From the NCBI GenBank assembly GCA_002238415.1, contig MPMI01000038.1, positions 1-55,194 on the forward strand: DNA of 55,194 bases, given 5' to 3'. A program made the translations under genes and the position numbers. Each line of letters begins with the position of its first letter. The stretch's first letter is position 1. Origin of the DNA: Desulfurellaceae bacterium bin18 (GTDB taxonomy: Bacteria > Desulfobacterota > Binatia > Bin18). The notes below the pieces were generated by a model, which saw only the letters and a program-made list of their open reading frames with translations, did not search any database and was not told where the DNA came from. Positions 33,666 through 42,754 of the stretch are shown here, piece by piece.

Positions 33666-34930
33666 ATGGCTGAGCCCGAACCTCCCCGCTCGGACAACGG
33701 TGAAAATCGGCTGGATCGGGATGTGACCCCGCTCCGGGGGCCGAACCGGCCGCCGCTCCTGGCGGCCGGCCTCACGTGCGGGGTGATCCTGGTGGCAGGA
33801 ATGTGGTTCGTCTTGGGCGGAGAGGAGGAAGTCGGCCCGACCGCCCGGCCTCAAACGGTCAATCCGGCGGAGCCTCCCGTCACCTTGGTTCCGCGTCAAG
33901 AGCAGCCGGTACCGCCACCGGTCCGGCCGCCCCCCCCGCCCCCGTGTCCCCCCCCAAAGCCCGCCCGGTCCCCCCCCCGGCCCAGCCGCCCCTGCCGGCG
34001 CCGGCGCCCGTTCCGCCGGCGGTCGATCCGCTGGACGAGCAGCGCGCGCGTCTCTTGCTGGCCCGCATCCAGCGGCTCCAACAAGAACTGGATAAGCGCC
34101 GTCGCTCCAAAATGCTCGTGATGTCCCACACCCCCCGTGCCCCGGCCCCGTCATCGGCGGAGGTCTCGTCCGCCGCACTGGACGACGGCGGGGCTGCGCT
34201 CCCCGGTCACAGCCCCGCCGCACTCACCGGAGCGGTGGGCGATAACACCCCGCGGGCAGGCGCCGTCGGGCCGGTCGGAGGGACGCCCGCCCGTCGGGGC
34301 GGCAGCGGGGGCCGGGTCGGAGAGACCCCCGCCGTACAGGCCCGGCTCTTACCCAGCCTGGGCTATACCGTCACCGAGGGAACGGTGATTCCGGGCGTCC
34401 TGGAGACGGCCATCAGCTCGGATTTGCCGGGCATAGTGAGAGCCATCAACTCGGCCGACGTGTACAGTCATGACGGGAGCCAATTGCTCATTCCCAAGGG
34501 CTCCCGTCTCGTCGGTCGCTACCAGTCGGACATTCGGCGGGGTCAGTCGCGGGTGTTCATCATCTGGAACCGGATTCTCCGGGCGGACGGCATGTCCGTC
34601 CTCATCAACTCGCCCGGCACCGACCCGCTCGGCCGCGCGGGCCTGGAGGGCGATGTAGACACCCATTTCTTCCAGATTTTCGGGGCGGCCATCCTGCTCA
34701 GCATTCTCGACGGCGGGCTGGATGTCGCCATCGAAATAGCGCGCCAGCGAGGCGACGACAACACCATGATTATCCAGAACGAATCGGGCCTGGGCAGGGC
34801 AGGGGAGGTGGCCCTGAAGGATTCGATCCAGATCCAGCCCACGATCCATGTGGATCAGGGGACACGCATCTCCATCCTGGTGGCCCGCGATTTGGATTTC
34901 CGGTCGGTCGAGTTGGCCCGGAGAGAGTAG
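33666..34930 (+). pseudogene. virB10: VirB10 with a frameshift at poly-C tracts (possibly phase-variable)
   Basis: The N terminus starts at 33666 (MAEPEPPRSDNGENRLDRDV), with one membrane helix (LLAAGLTCGVILVAGMWFVL) and a proline-rich linker, and runs in one frame to a stop at 34121. The rest (PPAVDPLDEQRARLLLARIQ, LLPSLGYTVTEGTVIPGVLE, DSIQIQPTIHVDQGTRISIL) is canonical VirB10 TrbI-fold sequence in another frame to 34930. The junction lies in runs of 8, 5, 8 and 9 C at 33930-33978. One extra C would restore a 421-residue VirB10. Either a sequencing error, a dead copy, slippage-controlled expression, or programmed -1 frameshifting. Confidence 0.85.
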
Positions 34931-34931
34931 G

Positions 34932-36017
34932 ATGGAAGGGACGGGCGTCTTCCTCAAGCAATTTCTCCGGCCAATACAGCCCTGGCTGGACAAAGACAAC
35001 GTGTCCGAGGTCTGCGTCAACCGTCCGGGGGAAGCCTGGGTGGAAGAGCAGGGCGCAACCGGTATGGTCCGCACAGAGCTGCCTGAGCTGACGGCGCGGT
35101 CCGTCGCTCAGCTTGCGCGCCAGGTCGCGGCGGCGTCCCATCAGGAGGTCAACGAACGCAAGCCGCTCTTGGCGGCCGCGCTGCCATCAGGCGAGCGTAT
35201 TCAAGTCGTCCTGCCTCCGGCGGCCATAGACGGCGGCGGCTTCTCCATCCGCAAGCAGGTGGTCCAGAATCTCAGTTTGGACGACTATGCCGAAAGCGGG
35301 GCGTTTCGGCGCGCCCGCCTCACGGCGGCGGACCATCGTTCTCCGCTCGATCTCCGGCTGTGTGCACTCCTGGCCGCCCAGGACTGGCAAGGCTTCCTGT
35401 CCGCGGCCACGGCCGGTCGGAAGAACATTCTCATAGTCGGCGGGACCTCGACCGGAAAAACGACATTTTTCAACGCCATCGCCAAGGAGATTCCGGAGGA
35501 GGAGCGGCTTGTCTCGTTGGAGGACACGCCCGAACTGGAACTGCCACAACCGAACGTGCTGCGGCTGATCGCCTCCAAGGGCGGCCAGGGTCAGGCTCGG
35601 GTGAGCATCCAAGACTTGCTGGAGGCAAGCCTGCGCCTGCGGCCGGATCGCATTCTGCTGGGCGAGCTGCGGGGCGCGGAAGCCTATACCTTCCTCCAAG
35701 CCGTCAACACCGGCCATCCCGGCTCCATCTCCACGCTGCACGCCGACTCACCGCGCGCCGCATTCGAGCGCCTGACGCTGATGGTCATGCAGGCGAATTT
35801 GGGACTGCGGCGGGATGAGATCCTGGCGTATATCCGCTCGGTTGTTGAGGTCGTGGTGCAGCTCACCCGCCTGCCGAACGGGCAACGGATCGTGAGTGAG
35901 ATGTATTTCGCTCACATGCCGCAAGAGGACGAGCCGGCCCCGGACCGGCGAACCCGTACCCCCAAAATCCGCGCCAGCGCCGCCGCGTGCGCAAAAGGCG
36001 ACGCAGCCGGTGGGTAG
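34932..36017 (+). CDS. virB11: VirB11 T4SS ATPase
   Basis: A 361-residue hexameric secretion ATPase. Walker A GGTSTGKTTFFNAIAK lies near residue 170, followed by the Asp box (LVSLEDTPELELPQPN), RPDRILLGELRGAEAYTFLQ (Walker B/Glu region) and the His box HPGSISTLHADSP. The start is 1 nt after the virB10 stop. The C terminus is longer and more basic than usual (RRTRTPKIRASAAACAKGDA). It switches the T4SS between pilus building and DNA export. Confidence 0.95.
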   Translation: MEGTGVFLKQFLRPIQPWLDKDNVSEVCVNRPGEAWVEEQGATGMVRTELPELTARSVAQLARQVAAASHQEVNERKPLLAAALPSGERIQVVLPPAAIDGGGFSIRKQVVQNLSLDDYAESGAFRRARLTAADHRSPLDLRLCALLAAQDWQGFLSAATAGRKNILIVGGTSTGKTTFFNAIAKEIPEEERLVSLEDTPELELPQPNVLRLIASKGGQGQARVSIQDLLEASLRLRPDRILLGELRGAEAYTFLQAVNTGHPGSISTLHADSPRAAFERLTLMVMQANLGLRRDEILAYIRSVVEVVVQLTRLPNGQRIVSEMYFAHMPQEDEPAPDRRTRTPKIRASAAACAKGDAAGG

Positions 36018-36102
36018 CGCCGCCTCATATGGGCTGCCGGGGTGCTGTCTGTTGTGGTCCTGATAGTCGGCTTCCTGCGCGGGCCTGGCTGGGAGGTCTC
36101 TG

Positions 36103-37869
36103 ATGAATAGCAGTGCGGTTTCCATTGCCATCGGTTCCGTCCTGGCCCTCGCCATAGTGTCGTTCGTCTGGAGTGCCGTACTCACCCTTTTGACGGGCGG
36201 TTCGCTTCAAGACACCCAGCCGTGGGCGGTCTACACCTTCATGTTCACCTATGGCTTCGACGGGCGGGCAGGGACGTTGCTGTGGCATTCTCTCTTGATC
36301 GCGGTCGGCGGCTCGGGCGTCTTCGCCTTGCCGCTCTTTTTCTTTGGCCGGCCGACCTACTACGGGGACGCGCGGTGGGCGCGCGGCGGCGAAGTACGCC
36401 GCGCCCGGCTCCTGGCCCCCGACGGTCTGCTGGTCGGGAAGCTGGGCCGGCGAGTCTTTCTGAAGAATGCGGAACCGGTGCATCTGCTGGTGGCCGCCCC
36501 GACGCGCTCCGGCAAGGGTGTCGGTATCGTGCTGCCGAACCTGTTGAGCTGGCAGGGCTCGGTCATCGTGCTGGACATCAAGCACGAAAACTACGCCGCT
36601 ACGGCCGGGTATAGGAGCCAGGGCGACGGCCAGGAGGTCTTCAAGTGGGCACCGATGGAAGCCCACTCGCACTGCTACAACCCGCTCGATTGGGTCGCGC
36701 AGGATGGGAGCGAGCGGATTTCCGACCTCCAGTTGCTGGCCACCATCTTGCTGCCTCTCCCCGAGCGGGCCGATCCGATGTGGGTCAACGAGGCACGGGA
36801 TTTGTTCTTGGGGGTGTCCCTGCTCGTGCTCGATGATCCCCGAGTGCCCTCGACCTTCGGTCAAATCTACCGCACGCTGAAACGCGAAACCGACCTGGCC
36901 GAGATCGCCAAGCTGGCCCTGGAGCAGCAGGACCCGCCTCTGGACCCGGCGTGCAGACAGGCCCTGGCGAATTTCAAGAACAAGGCGCCCAAAGAGCAGA
37001 GTGGCGTGAAATCCACCTTGACGGCCGCGCTGAACCTGTGGGCCAACCCCCATATAGACGCCGCCACTGCCGCCTCGGACTTCGACCTGCGGGAGTGTCG
37101 CCGACGGCACTACTCGATCTATGTGGGAGTGGCCCAAAACCAACTCCTCACCCTCGCGCCGCTGCTCAACCTGTTTTTCCAACAAGCTGTTGGGCTGCTC
37201 AGCTCCAGCCTGCCCGGCCCGGACGAAAAGCACGAGGTGTTGCTGATGATCGATGAATTTCCGCTGCTGGGCAAAATGCAAACGCTACAAATCGGCCTGG
37301 GGATCCTGGCCGGCTACAACATTCGGATCGCGCTGATCGTCCAGGGCCTCGGTCAACTCAAGGATATTTACGGACCGGCCGGCATGGAGGGCATATTGCA
37401 GAATTGCGCCATGCAAGTCTTTTTTGCGCCGAATGACGACACTACCACCAACTATGTCTCGAAGCGGCTTGGCACGAAAACCGTTCAGGTGCGGAATCGC
37501 AGCCAAGACCAAGAATGGAAGACGACGACCACCACGACCTATATCGCCCAACCCTTCCTGCTGCCTGAGCAGGTCCGCCGTCTTCCTCCCGCCCAGGAGA
37601 TCGTGTTCAAGGAGAACGCCCGGCCCATACTGGGACAAAAAATTCGCTATTACAGTGACCGGGCGTTCACGCGGCGGATTCTCCCGCCGCCGCCCGTACC
37701 GGCCCTGGACGTGCAGCCCCCGCCTCCCGACCCTGCCGAGCGGGCGGTTGCCGAACTGGCCCAACTCACAGACCTCGGGCCGCCTCCGGAGGGGCCGGAT
37801 GCGGTCGTGAACAGTATTGACGAACTGCCCCCACTGGAGGAGTACCCTGTGGAAGAAGATCAAGCGTAG
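36103..37869 (+). CDS. virD4: VirD4 coupling protein
   Basis: A 588-residue T4SS coupling ATPase. Two N-terminal membrane helices; Walker A APTRSGKGVGIVLPN near 132; SVIVLDIKHENYAATAGYRS; Walker B EVLLMIDEFPLLGKM near 378. Normal VirD4/TraG length with a proline/acid-rich tail. It brings the relaxase-DNA complex to the channel. The preceding 85 nt contain a frame with one hydrophobic helix (GVLSVVVLIVGFLRGPG) that may be a tiny membrane peptide or chance. Last gene of the plus-strand transfer operon, converging with the relaxase. Confidence 0.95.
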   Translation: MNSSAVSIAIGSVLALAIVSFVWSAVLTLLTGGSLQDTQPWAVYTFMFTYGFDGRAGTLLWHSLLIAVGGSGVFALPLFFFGRPTYYGDARWARGGEVRRARLLAPDGLLVGKLGRRVFLKNAEPVHLLVAAPTRSGKGVGIVLPNLLSWQGSVIVLDIKHENYAATAGYRSQGDGQEVFKWAPMEAHSHCYNPLDWVAQDGSERISDLQLLATILLPLPERADPMWVNEARDLFLGVSLLVLDDPRVPSTFGQIYRTLKRETDLAEIAKLALEQQDPPLDPACRQALANFKNKAPKEQSGVKSTLTAALNLWANPHIDAATAASDFDLRECRRRHYSIYVGVAQNQLLTLAPLLNLFFQQAVGLLSSSLPGPDEKHEVLLMIDEFPLLGKMQTLQIGLGILAGYNIRIALIVQGLGQLKDIYGPAGMEGILQNCAMQVFFAPNDDTTTNYVSKRLGTKTVQVRNRSQDQEWKTTTTTTYIAQPFLLPEQVRRLPPAQEIVFKENARPILGQKIRYYSDRAFTRRILPPPPVPALDVQPPPPDPAERAVAELAQLTDLGPPPEGPDAVVNSIDELPPLEEYPVEEDQA

Positions 37870-37887
37870 GGGGCGGAACCGGTCGGC

Positions 37888-38970
37888 CTATCGGCCCGGC
37901 CTGTCAAGCTGGCGCTCATGCGTCGGCTCTAATGCGGACGACAGCCGCGCCCGAGCGGCAATCGCTTGGCGTTTCAGCGCCGGATCGGAAATGGTGTGGA
38001 TACTGGCCCGTAACGCCTGCTCCGTCAGCCGGGTGACGGCCCGGACCTTGGCCGGCGGTTCCTGACCGACGCCCGGCATCTGCTCGGCGTAGAGCGCCAG
38101 GTCTGCGGCTGCGACGACCGCCTTTGCGCGGTCCGTGTCGCTGGTCAACTGCTCCATCCCTCTCACCATGATGCCGGCTGCCCGCGCGTACTCGAACCGC
38201 TCATAATGGTTGCGGGAGACCGCGGCCCGACTCGGGCTTTCCGCGCGGGCCTCGTCCAGCGCCGCGCGGGCCTCCTTGCCCCACTGGGGCATTACGCCCC
38301 GGCGCTCCATCCCCTTGATGGCCGGGGATGAGGAACGCGGAGCCAACCCCCGCGCCCAGCGTGGGCTGGCGTCCAGCTCTAGGCCCTGCTCGCGGCTTTT
38401 CTCGGCCAAGAGCTGTCGTAGATCGGCCAGATCGGCCCGGCCGATGCGTAGCTGCGTCCCGTCGTGGCCCTTGGCTTTGACCACGACATGCACATGAAAC
38501 TGCTTGCTGTCTTTGTGCACCGCAAAAAAATAGTCGTGGTTGGCACCAAAGCCTGCCTGGAAGAATTGCCGCGCGGCCTCGGTCGCTTTCTCCTCGTCCG
38601 CTCCCCGCGGAAAGGACACCACCCCGCTCATGGAGAGGCGACGGTCCTTCCGCTCTGCGGGGTCTTTGGCCCACGCCGAAACGAGATGCTCCAGCTCAAT
38701 CAGGCTCTGTAACCGTTCCCCGCTCTCAGTCTCGACCTCGTTTTCCCCCTCCCGAGAGACATAGTTCGCCCGGTCCCACAATGCGCCGCTACTGTGGTTC
38801 CAGCTCGTAATTTTGAAGACGGCTTGGGGTAGCCCTCGGGCCGCCCGGACCCGTTGGGTCAGGCTGCCGGTCCATCGGCCGAGGCCGCGCCAGCGACCGG
38901 ACGGGCGGTTGCCTTTCGGCCGCACCGCCTTCTCAAGGAGTCCTTCCTCGCGGTCCTCATCAGGCCGCAT
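37888..38970 (-). CDS. MOBP-type relaxase
   Basis: A 360-residue relaxase. KITSWNHSSGALWDRANYVS includes the likely catalytic Tyr (Y70). DYFFAVHKDSKQFHVHVVVK contains the metal-binding His residues (H152, H159, H161) of MOBP/VirD2-type enzymes. The C terminus is helical with no helicase or primase domain. It nicks oriT, binds the 5' end and is exported through the T4SS. The start overlaps the mobC stop by 11 nt. It converges on virD4, 18 nt apart. Confidence 0.88.
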   Translation of the reverse strand: MRPDEDREEGLLEKAVRPKGNRPSGRWRGLGRWTGSLTQRVRAARGLPQAVFKITSWNHSSGALWDRANYVSREGENEVETESGERLQSLIELEHLVSAWAKDPAERKDRRLSMSGVVSFPRGADEEKATEAARQFFQAGFGANHDYFFAVHKDSKQFHVHVVVKAKGHDGTQLRIGRADLADLRQLLAEKSREQGLELDASPRWARGLAPRSSSPAIKGMERRGVMPQWGKEARAALDEARAESPSRAAVSRNHYERFEYARAAGIMVRGMEQLTSDTDRAKAVVAAADLALYAEQMPGVGQEPPAKVRAVTRLTEQALRASIHTISDPALKRQAIAARARLSSALEPTHERQLDRPGR

Positions 38971-39388
38971 TGGCACCTCCCTTCGACTGCCTCAAGGGGA
39001 TGACGGTCCGCAATGCGGCCGCCTCTACGGCCGCGCCGTACAACTGCTCGACCGTCTCGACCCGAGTCTGGAGGGCGGTCAGCGTCGGGGCGATTTCCGG
39101 GCCAAGCAGGACCTCACCTCGGTTGGCGGCTCGCACGAGCTGGTTCAAGTTGCGGCCCACGGCCGCCAACTCACGGTGCGCCGCGCGCAACTCGCTCACC
39201 CCGTCCGCAAAGAAGTCTGGGCCACCCGTAATAGCCTCGCGGACAAGCCGACGCAGCACACGACCGGGGGGCTGATTAAGATCTGTGGCAAGCTGCTTGA
39301 AGGCCAAGTCTTCGTCTGGGCGGAGCCGGACGCGGGCTACTGTGGAATGACGGTTAGCGGTGGGAAGCCGGGGGCGCGGCATGGTCAT
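38960..39388 (-). CDS. mobC: MobC-like relaxosome accessory protein
   Basis: A 142-residue protein. The N-terminal part has RVRLRPDEDLAFKQLATDL, a ribbon-helix-helix type DNA-binding region. RELAAVGRNLNQLVRAANRG is the hallmark of MobC/TraJ-like accessory proteins. It should bind oriT next to the nic and help strand opening. It starts 73 bp from the nic site, reading away from it, and is coupled to the relaxase. Confidence 0.85.
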   Translation of the reverse strand: MTMPRPRLPTANRHSTVARVRLRPDEDLAFKQLATDLNQPPGRVLRRLVREAITGGPDFFADGVSELRAAHRELAAVGRNLNQLVRAANRGEVLLGPEIAPTLTALQTRVETVEQLYGAAVEAAALRTVIPLRQSKGGANAA

Positions 39389-39792
39389 TCTCGGGGCTTT
39401 TCCGGCGCAGCCGGGCGGCGAAGCCGGGGCAGGGTGGGTTTTTAGGCCACACAATGCGTATCCTGCCTCTCCTAATCCGTACTGTCTTTGTGCCGGTTTG
39501 CCTGCTGCTTGGCTGTCCTCGGACTGTCGCATATCCAGCCTTGATGCACAAGCTACCATGCTTGGCCTTTTCCAGGAGCGACAGAGTGGCCTCTGGATTT
39601 GCGGCTCGTCGTCTCTATGGACGTGGGACACTAAGCCTCAGACCTGCCGCCGAGTTGGGCTGGTTGTGGCCGGGCCAGCTCGGCGGCCTACTCCTAGGCT
39701 GGAGGGGTAGGGAGCGAAGAGCGGAGGGAAGGGTGGAGACCACCTAAACTCTGGCCAGAAAATACCCAGCCAGCGCGGGTGGGCTGTGAGGC
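39389..39792. other. oriT region
   Basis: A non-coding region between mobC and the first leading-region gene. It contains the nic match at 39459-39466. No long tandem repeats are obvious. Downstream the sequence is GC-rich without a supported gene. Confidence 0.55.
39459..39466 (+). other. oriT: Candidate nic site (TATCCTG|C)
   Basis: TATCCTGC on the plus strand matches the MOBP/IncP nic consensus YATCCTG|Y, 70-80 bp upstream of mobC. Nicking would be between 39465 and 39466, with the plus strand to the right entering the recipient first. Confidence 0.6.
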
Positions 39793-40161
39793 TCACCCCG
39801 CAATCTTCTGGCGAATGGTCTGCACTTCCTCGGCCGAGACACGCCGCCATGCCGGACGACGGAAGGTCCGACCGTTTCGATGGGTGAACACGACCATGTC
39901 CCACGTCTCGGGGTAGGGCTTTTGTCCACGGCCAGCCGAACGTTCCAGGTAGTGCTCGACCCATATCAGCCCCTCGGGGTCAATGGTCGGGTCTTCCTGG
40001 CACAAGTGCGTCGCAATGATCTCGGCCGCATTCGTCACGCTGGTACCGGGGTTGTCCTCCAACTCGGTACAGATGACCAGCGTCGTCCGCCCTACGCTAC
40101 GGACAATCTCCAAGTCACATTTCGAGTCGCAGTTCCGAAAGCCGGGATATTCGTACAGCAT
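39793..40161 (-). CDS. Leading-region protein of unknown function
   Basis: A 122-residue soluble protein starting MLYEYPGFRNCDSKCDLEIV behind an AGGAGG site. It has LVICTELEDNPGTSVTNAAE and WVEHYLERSAGR, and ends EEVQTIRQKIAG. I recognise no named family, although the pattern suggests a conserved plasmid protein. It is the first gene to enter a recipient by the inferred direction of transfer, on the strand that uses the T-strand as template. Confidence 0.75.
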   Translation of the reverse strand: MLYEYPGFRNCDSKCDLEIVRSVGRTTLVICTELEDNPGTSVTNAAEIIATHLCQEDPTIDPEGLIWVEHYLERSAGRGQKPYPETWDMVVFTHRNGRTFRRPAWRRVSAEEVQTIRQKIAG

Positions 40162-40223
40162 GGGATCGCCTCCTATCGAGCAGCCCCGTATGCGGGGCCG
40201 GCTTGCCTGCCACCCAGGGCGGC

Positions 40224-40532
40224 TTATCGTTCCTCTTTACACCATGCCACCATCGCCGGGTTCTCGGCGTACAGACGACGGGCGAGGCCGTGTGGCAAGC
40301 CGAGCGTGCCGCCGTTGTTGATATCGTAGCCGGGCCATTCGTGGCTTGGACGCCAGTCGTCTTGCCCGGCCGGACTCCACTGGCAATTAAGGTACCGCTC
40401 TGTCCGGCTGGCAATCATATTGATGGTTTCGACTCGTATCAGCCGCCAGTCATGTTTCCCAATGCGAACGGGAGCGGAAACCCACGGCAGCGCGGGAGAT
40501 TGCTGAGGGGCGAACATGGCCATCTGTTCCAT
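40224..40532 (-). CDS. Leading-region protein of unknown function
   Basis: A 102-residue protein starting MEQMAMFAPQQSPALPWVSA with a GGAGG site. It carries WRLIRVETINMIASRTERYL and GLPHGLARRLYAENPAMVAW. No family recognised. It is 46 nt downstream of ardC-1, probably in the same transcript. Confidence 0.7.
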   Translation of the reverse strand: MEQMAMFAPQQSPALPWVSAPVRIGKHDWRLIRVETINMIASRTERYLNCQWSPAGQDDWRPSHEWPGYDINNGGTLGLPHGLARRLYAENPAMVAWCKEER

Positions 40533-40578
40533 TGTTGTGTCCTCCTGTTCGGTGGCTCCGCTCACGCGGGGCCTGGTT

Positions 40579-41457
40579 CTACTCCTCGTCTTCACTGGCG
40601 TCCCCGAGAATACAGTCAGCCGCCCGCTGGGCCTGGGCCGCTGCGTGCACCAGCAGCTTGGTGTCGTCCTGGAGTTTCCGGAGCCACCCCTGGATGTAGC
40701 TGGCCGAGTCGTCGCAGGTCCGATTCTCGATCCCCGCCACGCCGCACAGGAAGGCCGCGCCCATCTCCGCGCACAATTCCTCTTTACTGTAATTGGTATC
40801 CCCAAAGGCCACCATATCAACCAAGGTGGGCCGATTCAGTCGGCTGGGGTGGCCGGTGGCATGGGTCAGCTCATGAAAGAGGGTGGAGTAGTACAGTTCG
40901 GGAGCGGCAAACCGCCCTGACTCTGGCATGGTTACGCGGTCCGCGCTGGGCCGGTAGAAAGCCCTTACGCCGGCGTGGACGATCTCCGGCCGGTTCGGCA
41001 TGTGCTCAACGATCCGCTCGCAGGACAGGATTTTTTGCGCCTCATCCAACTCGGGGGCCTGAACCTCCACCCGCTCCCGCCACGCCTCGGGCAGCTCGCA
41101 TTGAGCCGCATTGAACACGGTAAAGGACCGCGCCACGGCGAAGCGCTCGGGCTTGGCATCGTCCGCCGCGTCCGCCGCGGGTCGTTTCTCCACCCATTTC
41201 CAGAACACGACCTCAACCCCGCGCTCACCCTTCTTGACGTGTCCGCCGATCTTCTGCGCCTGGCGGTAGGTCAGCCAAAACGGGGAGCCACCGGCCGCCA
41301 TCAACACCCACACATTTACCCCACGGTACACGCTGCCGCTGACAAGGTTCCGGGGCCGCCCCTGGCGTCCATCCCACGGCTTATGCCACGGCACGACCCC
41401 CTGCGCTAAGGCATCCATAATGCGTGCGGTCACACTCGCGTAAACGTCCCGGCTCAT
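40579..41457 (-). CDS. ardC: ArdC-type antirestriction protein, copy 1
   Basis: A 292-residue protein with the N-terminal ssDNA-binding domain (ITARI-like start, GVVPWHKPWDGRQGRPRNLV, PFWLTYRQAQKIGGHVKKGE) and a C-terminal metalloprotease-like domain. HELTH (195-199) within YYSTLFHELTHATGHPSRLN is the zinc site, and KEELCAEMGAAFLCGVAGIE follows. ArdC proteins shield incoming DNA from type I restriction. It has a long structured leader with a GGGTGAG hairpin 34 nt before the ATG. Copy 2 lies at 53065-53964. Confidence 0.92.
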   Translation of the reverse strand: MSRDVYASVTARIMDALAQGVVPWHKPWDGRQGRPRNLVSGSVYRGVNVWVLMAAGGSPFWLTYRQAQKIGGHVKKGERGVEVVFWKWVEKRPAADAADDAKPERFAVARSFTVFNAAQCELPEAWRERVEVQAPELDEAQKILSCERIVEHMPNRPEIVHAGVRAFYRPSADRVTMPESGRFAAPELYYSTLFHELTHATGHPSRLNRPTLVDMVAFGDTNYSKEELCAEMGAAFLCGVAGIENRTCDDSASYIQGWLRKLQDDTKLLVHAAAQAQRAADCILGDASEDEE

Positions 41458-41490
41458 AGCACCCTCCTCTGCAAAGTAAAAAAGAAAGAA

Positions 41491-41533
41491 GATTTTTCCC
41501 GGCTCTCACCCACCTCTGGGGCCGGGAAAAATC
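41491..41533 (-). ncRNA. GGGTGAG-loop leader hairpin, copy 2 (ardC-1)
   Basis: Arms GATTTTTCCCGGC and GCCGGGAAAAATC pair perfectly around a loop with AGAGGTGGGTGAGA (minus strand). It ends 34 nt before the ardC-1 start. Confidence 0.7.
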
Positions 41534-41589
41534 GGACCGGCCAGGGCGCGTGCGCCGCCTACACCTGGAAGCCGACCGACAGCGCAACG

Positions 41590-41612
41590 CGTGACAGGCT
41601 TTGCCTGGCGCG
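41590..41612. repeat. CGTGACAGG-type GC hairpin, copy 2
   Basis: CGTGACAGGC, TTT, GCCTGGCGCG: perfect CAGGC/GCCTG core with CGTGA/GCGCG feet that pair with one U-G on the plus strand. Confidence 0.65.
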
Positions 41613-41663
41613 CTTTGCCAGGGAGGCGGTGTCTTCGTCCGAGTGGTCGCCGGGCTTCGCACC

Positions 41664-41686
41664 CGTGACAAGCTCTGCTTGGCGCG
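41664..41686. repeat. CGTGACAGG-type GC hairpin, copy 3
   Basis: CGTGACAAGC, TCT, GCTTGGCGCG. The CAAGC/GCTTG core differs from copy 2 on both sides, a compensatory change. Confidence 0.65.
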
Positions 41687-41846
41687 GGTGCTCAGGCGAC
41701 GCTTTCCGGCTTTGCCGGGACGGTCCGCGTTCAGCGGCCGGCCTGGCTAAGCCCTGTTCCTGCCGGTGAGCTGGGACGGTTTTGTCCGGGCCTGGTCGCC
41801 GGCCTGCTCCGGGTCCAGAATCGGACCGGGAGCGGGTGGGTGGGGT

Positions 41847-41900
41847 GTGAGCGGGCGGGCCAGGGCCACAATCCTGGGCCGCCGCCGGAACGTAGGGGAG
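41847..41900. repeat. R3 block, copy 1
   Basis: GGGCCAGGGCCACAATCCTG and related sequence recurs at 43613 and 44693. On the minus strand GGCC...GGCC arms can fold; an attenuator or terminator role is possible. Confidence 0.5.
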
Positions 41901-42318
41901 GGGATCGGCGCTGCGCTGCTACGCCAAAGCGTCGCGGTGCTGCGCCTCGGGGGTCAGCGAACTGGGCCGGCCCATGTCCGGGCCTGTTCGCTGGCTGGCC
42001 TGTCGTGGCCGATGTCGCAAAAAACGGCGTCAGGCGCTCTTGTAAGTGCCTGTTCTTTAGTGAGAGTCTTGGTATGGGCCGAACCGATTACGGACTGCTC
42101 TGGCCCTGTATGGAAGTCGGTTTTTGTAGGCGAAGGCCAAAAACGACCGTTTTGGCCTAATTTCTCGGCCCGGGAGGGCGGGAAACGTGGCAGCCTTCTG
42201 CCACGGCGGAAAAATTCAGGGGGTCTGGTGGGGAGGCGGGGCGCGGCAGCAAGAGCTACCGAAAAGGCCCTGGCAATGCGACCCGCCGGCAGGGTGGCGG
42301 GTCGCGCGCTCAGGGCGG

Positions 42319-42672
42319 TCAGGCCCGCGCCGGGCCGCCTCGGGCAGGTTCATCGCTGCTGTTGCTTGTCACCCAGCCGTCCGCGATGTGGAACAGGTAC
42401 ATGGTGAGCGCATAGCGGATGCCGCGGGACAGGTGAATCCCGTCGTCCTCCTCCATGGCCTCCCGTGCGTCATAATCAGTCGTGTCCAGTTCGGTAAGGT
42501 TATTGGCGAAAATCCGGACCAGCTCGGCGTCCTTCTCGGGGACGCAATCGCGCGCGATGGCATAGACCGCCCCGCACCGTTCCTCAAGGGTCTGCCTCAC
42601 GATCCGCGCCGCCTGCTCCCGCACCCGCCGTAGGCATCTGGTTTCCAAGGCTTTGAGATCAGCATTGCTCAT
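42319..42672 (-). CDS. Leading-region protein of unknown function
   Basis: A 117-residue acidic protein starting MSNADLKALETRCLRRVREQ with a GAGGAGG site. A helical first half is followed by AMEEDDGIHLSRGIRYALTM and YLFHIADGWVTSN. No recognised family. It follows ssb by 82 nt on the same strand and probably shares its leader. Confidence 0.7.
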   Translation of the reverse strand: MSNADLKALETRCLRRVREQAARIVRQTLEERCGAVYAIARDCVPEKDAELVRIFANNLTELDTTDYDAREAMEEDDGIHLSRGIRYALTMYLFHIADGWVTSNSSDEPARGGPARA

Positions 42673-42754
42673 ACCATCCTCCTCTGACGATGCGGCCAGG
42701 TTGTGGGCCTGGCCGCTGCCTGGGGTGGCAGGGCGCTGGCCCTGCCTATTGGTC

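Larger units (their letters stand above)
41458..42318. other. Long structured leader of ardC-1 and adjoining non-coding sequence
   Basis: No supported gene. It holds the GGGTGAG hairpin (41491), two CGTGACAGG-type hairpins (41590, 41664), a CCGGCTTTGCCGG hairpin near 41706 and the R3 block (41847-41900). The part to 41900 is a close repeat of the ssb leader at 43249-43670. 41900-42318 is GC-rich and unexplained. Confidence 0.6.

Noticed and set aside
32547..34223. Long minus-strand frame (558 codons) opposite virB8-virB10
   Set aside because: Same shadow effect; no ribosome site, no recognisable motif, and it covers three T4SS genes.
41491..41533. GGGTGAG hairpins as Rho-independent terminators
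   Set aside because: T runs are in the 5' arm and A runs in the 3' arm on both strands, the reverse of a terminator, and the loops are conserved.
42187..42633. Plus-strand frame opposite the 42319-42672 gene
   Set aside because: No ribosome site or motif; the minus-strand frame has a strong GAGGAGG site and operon context.
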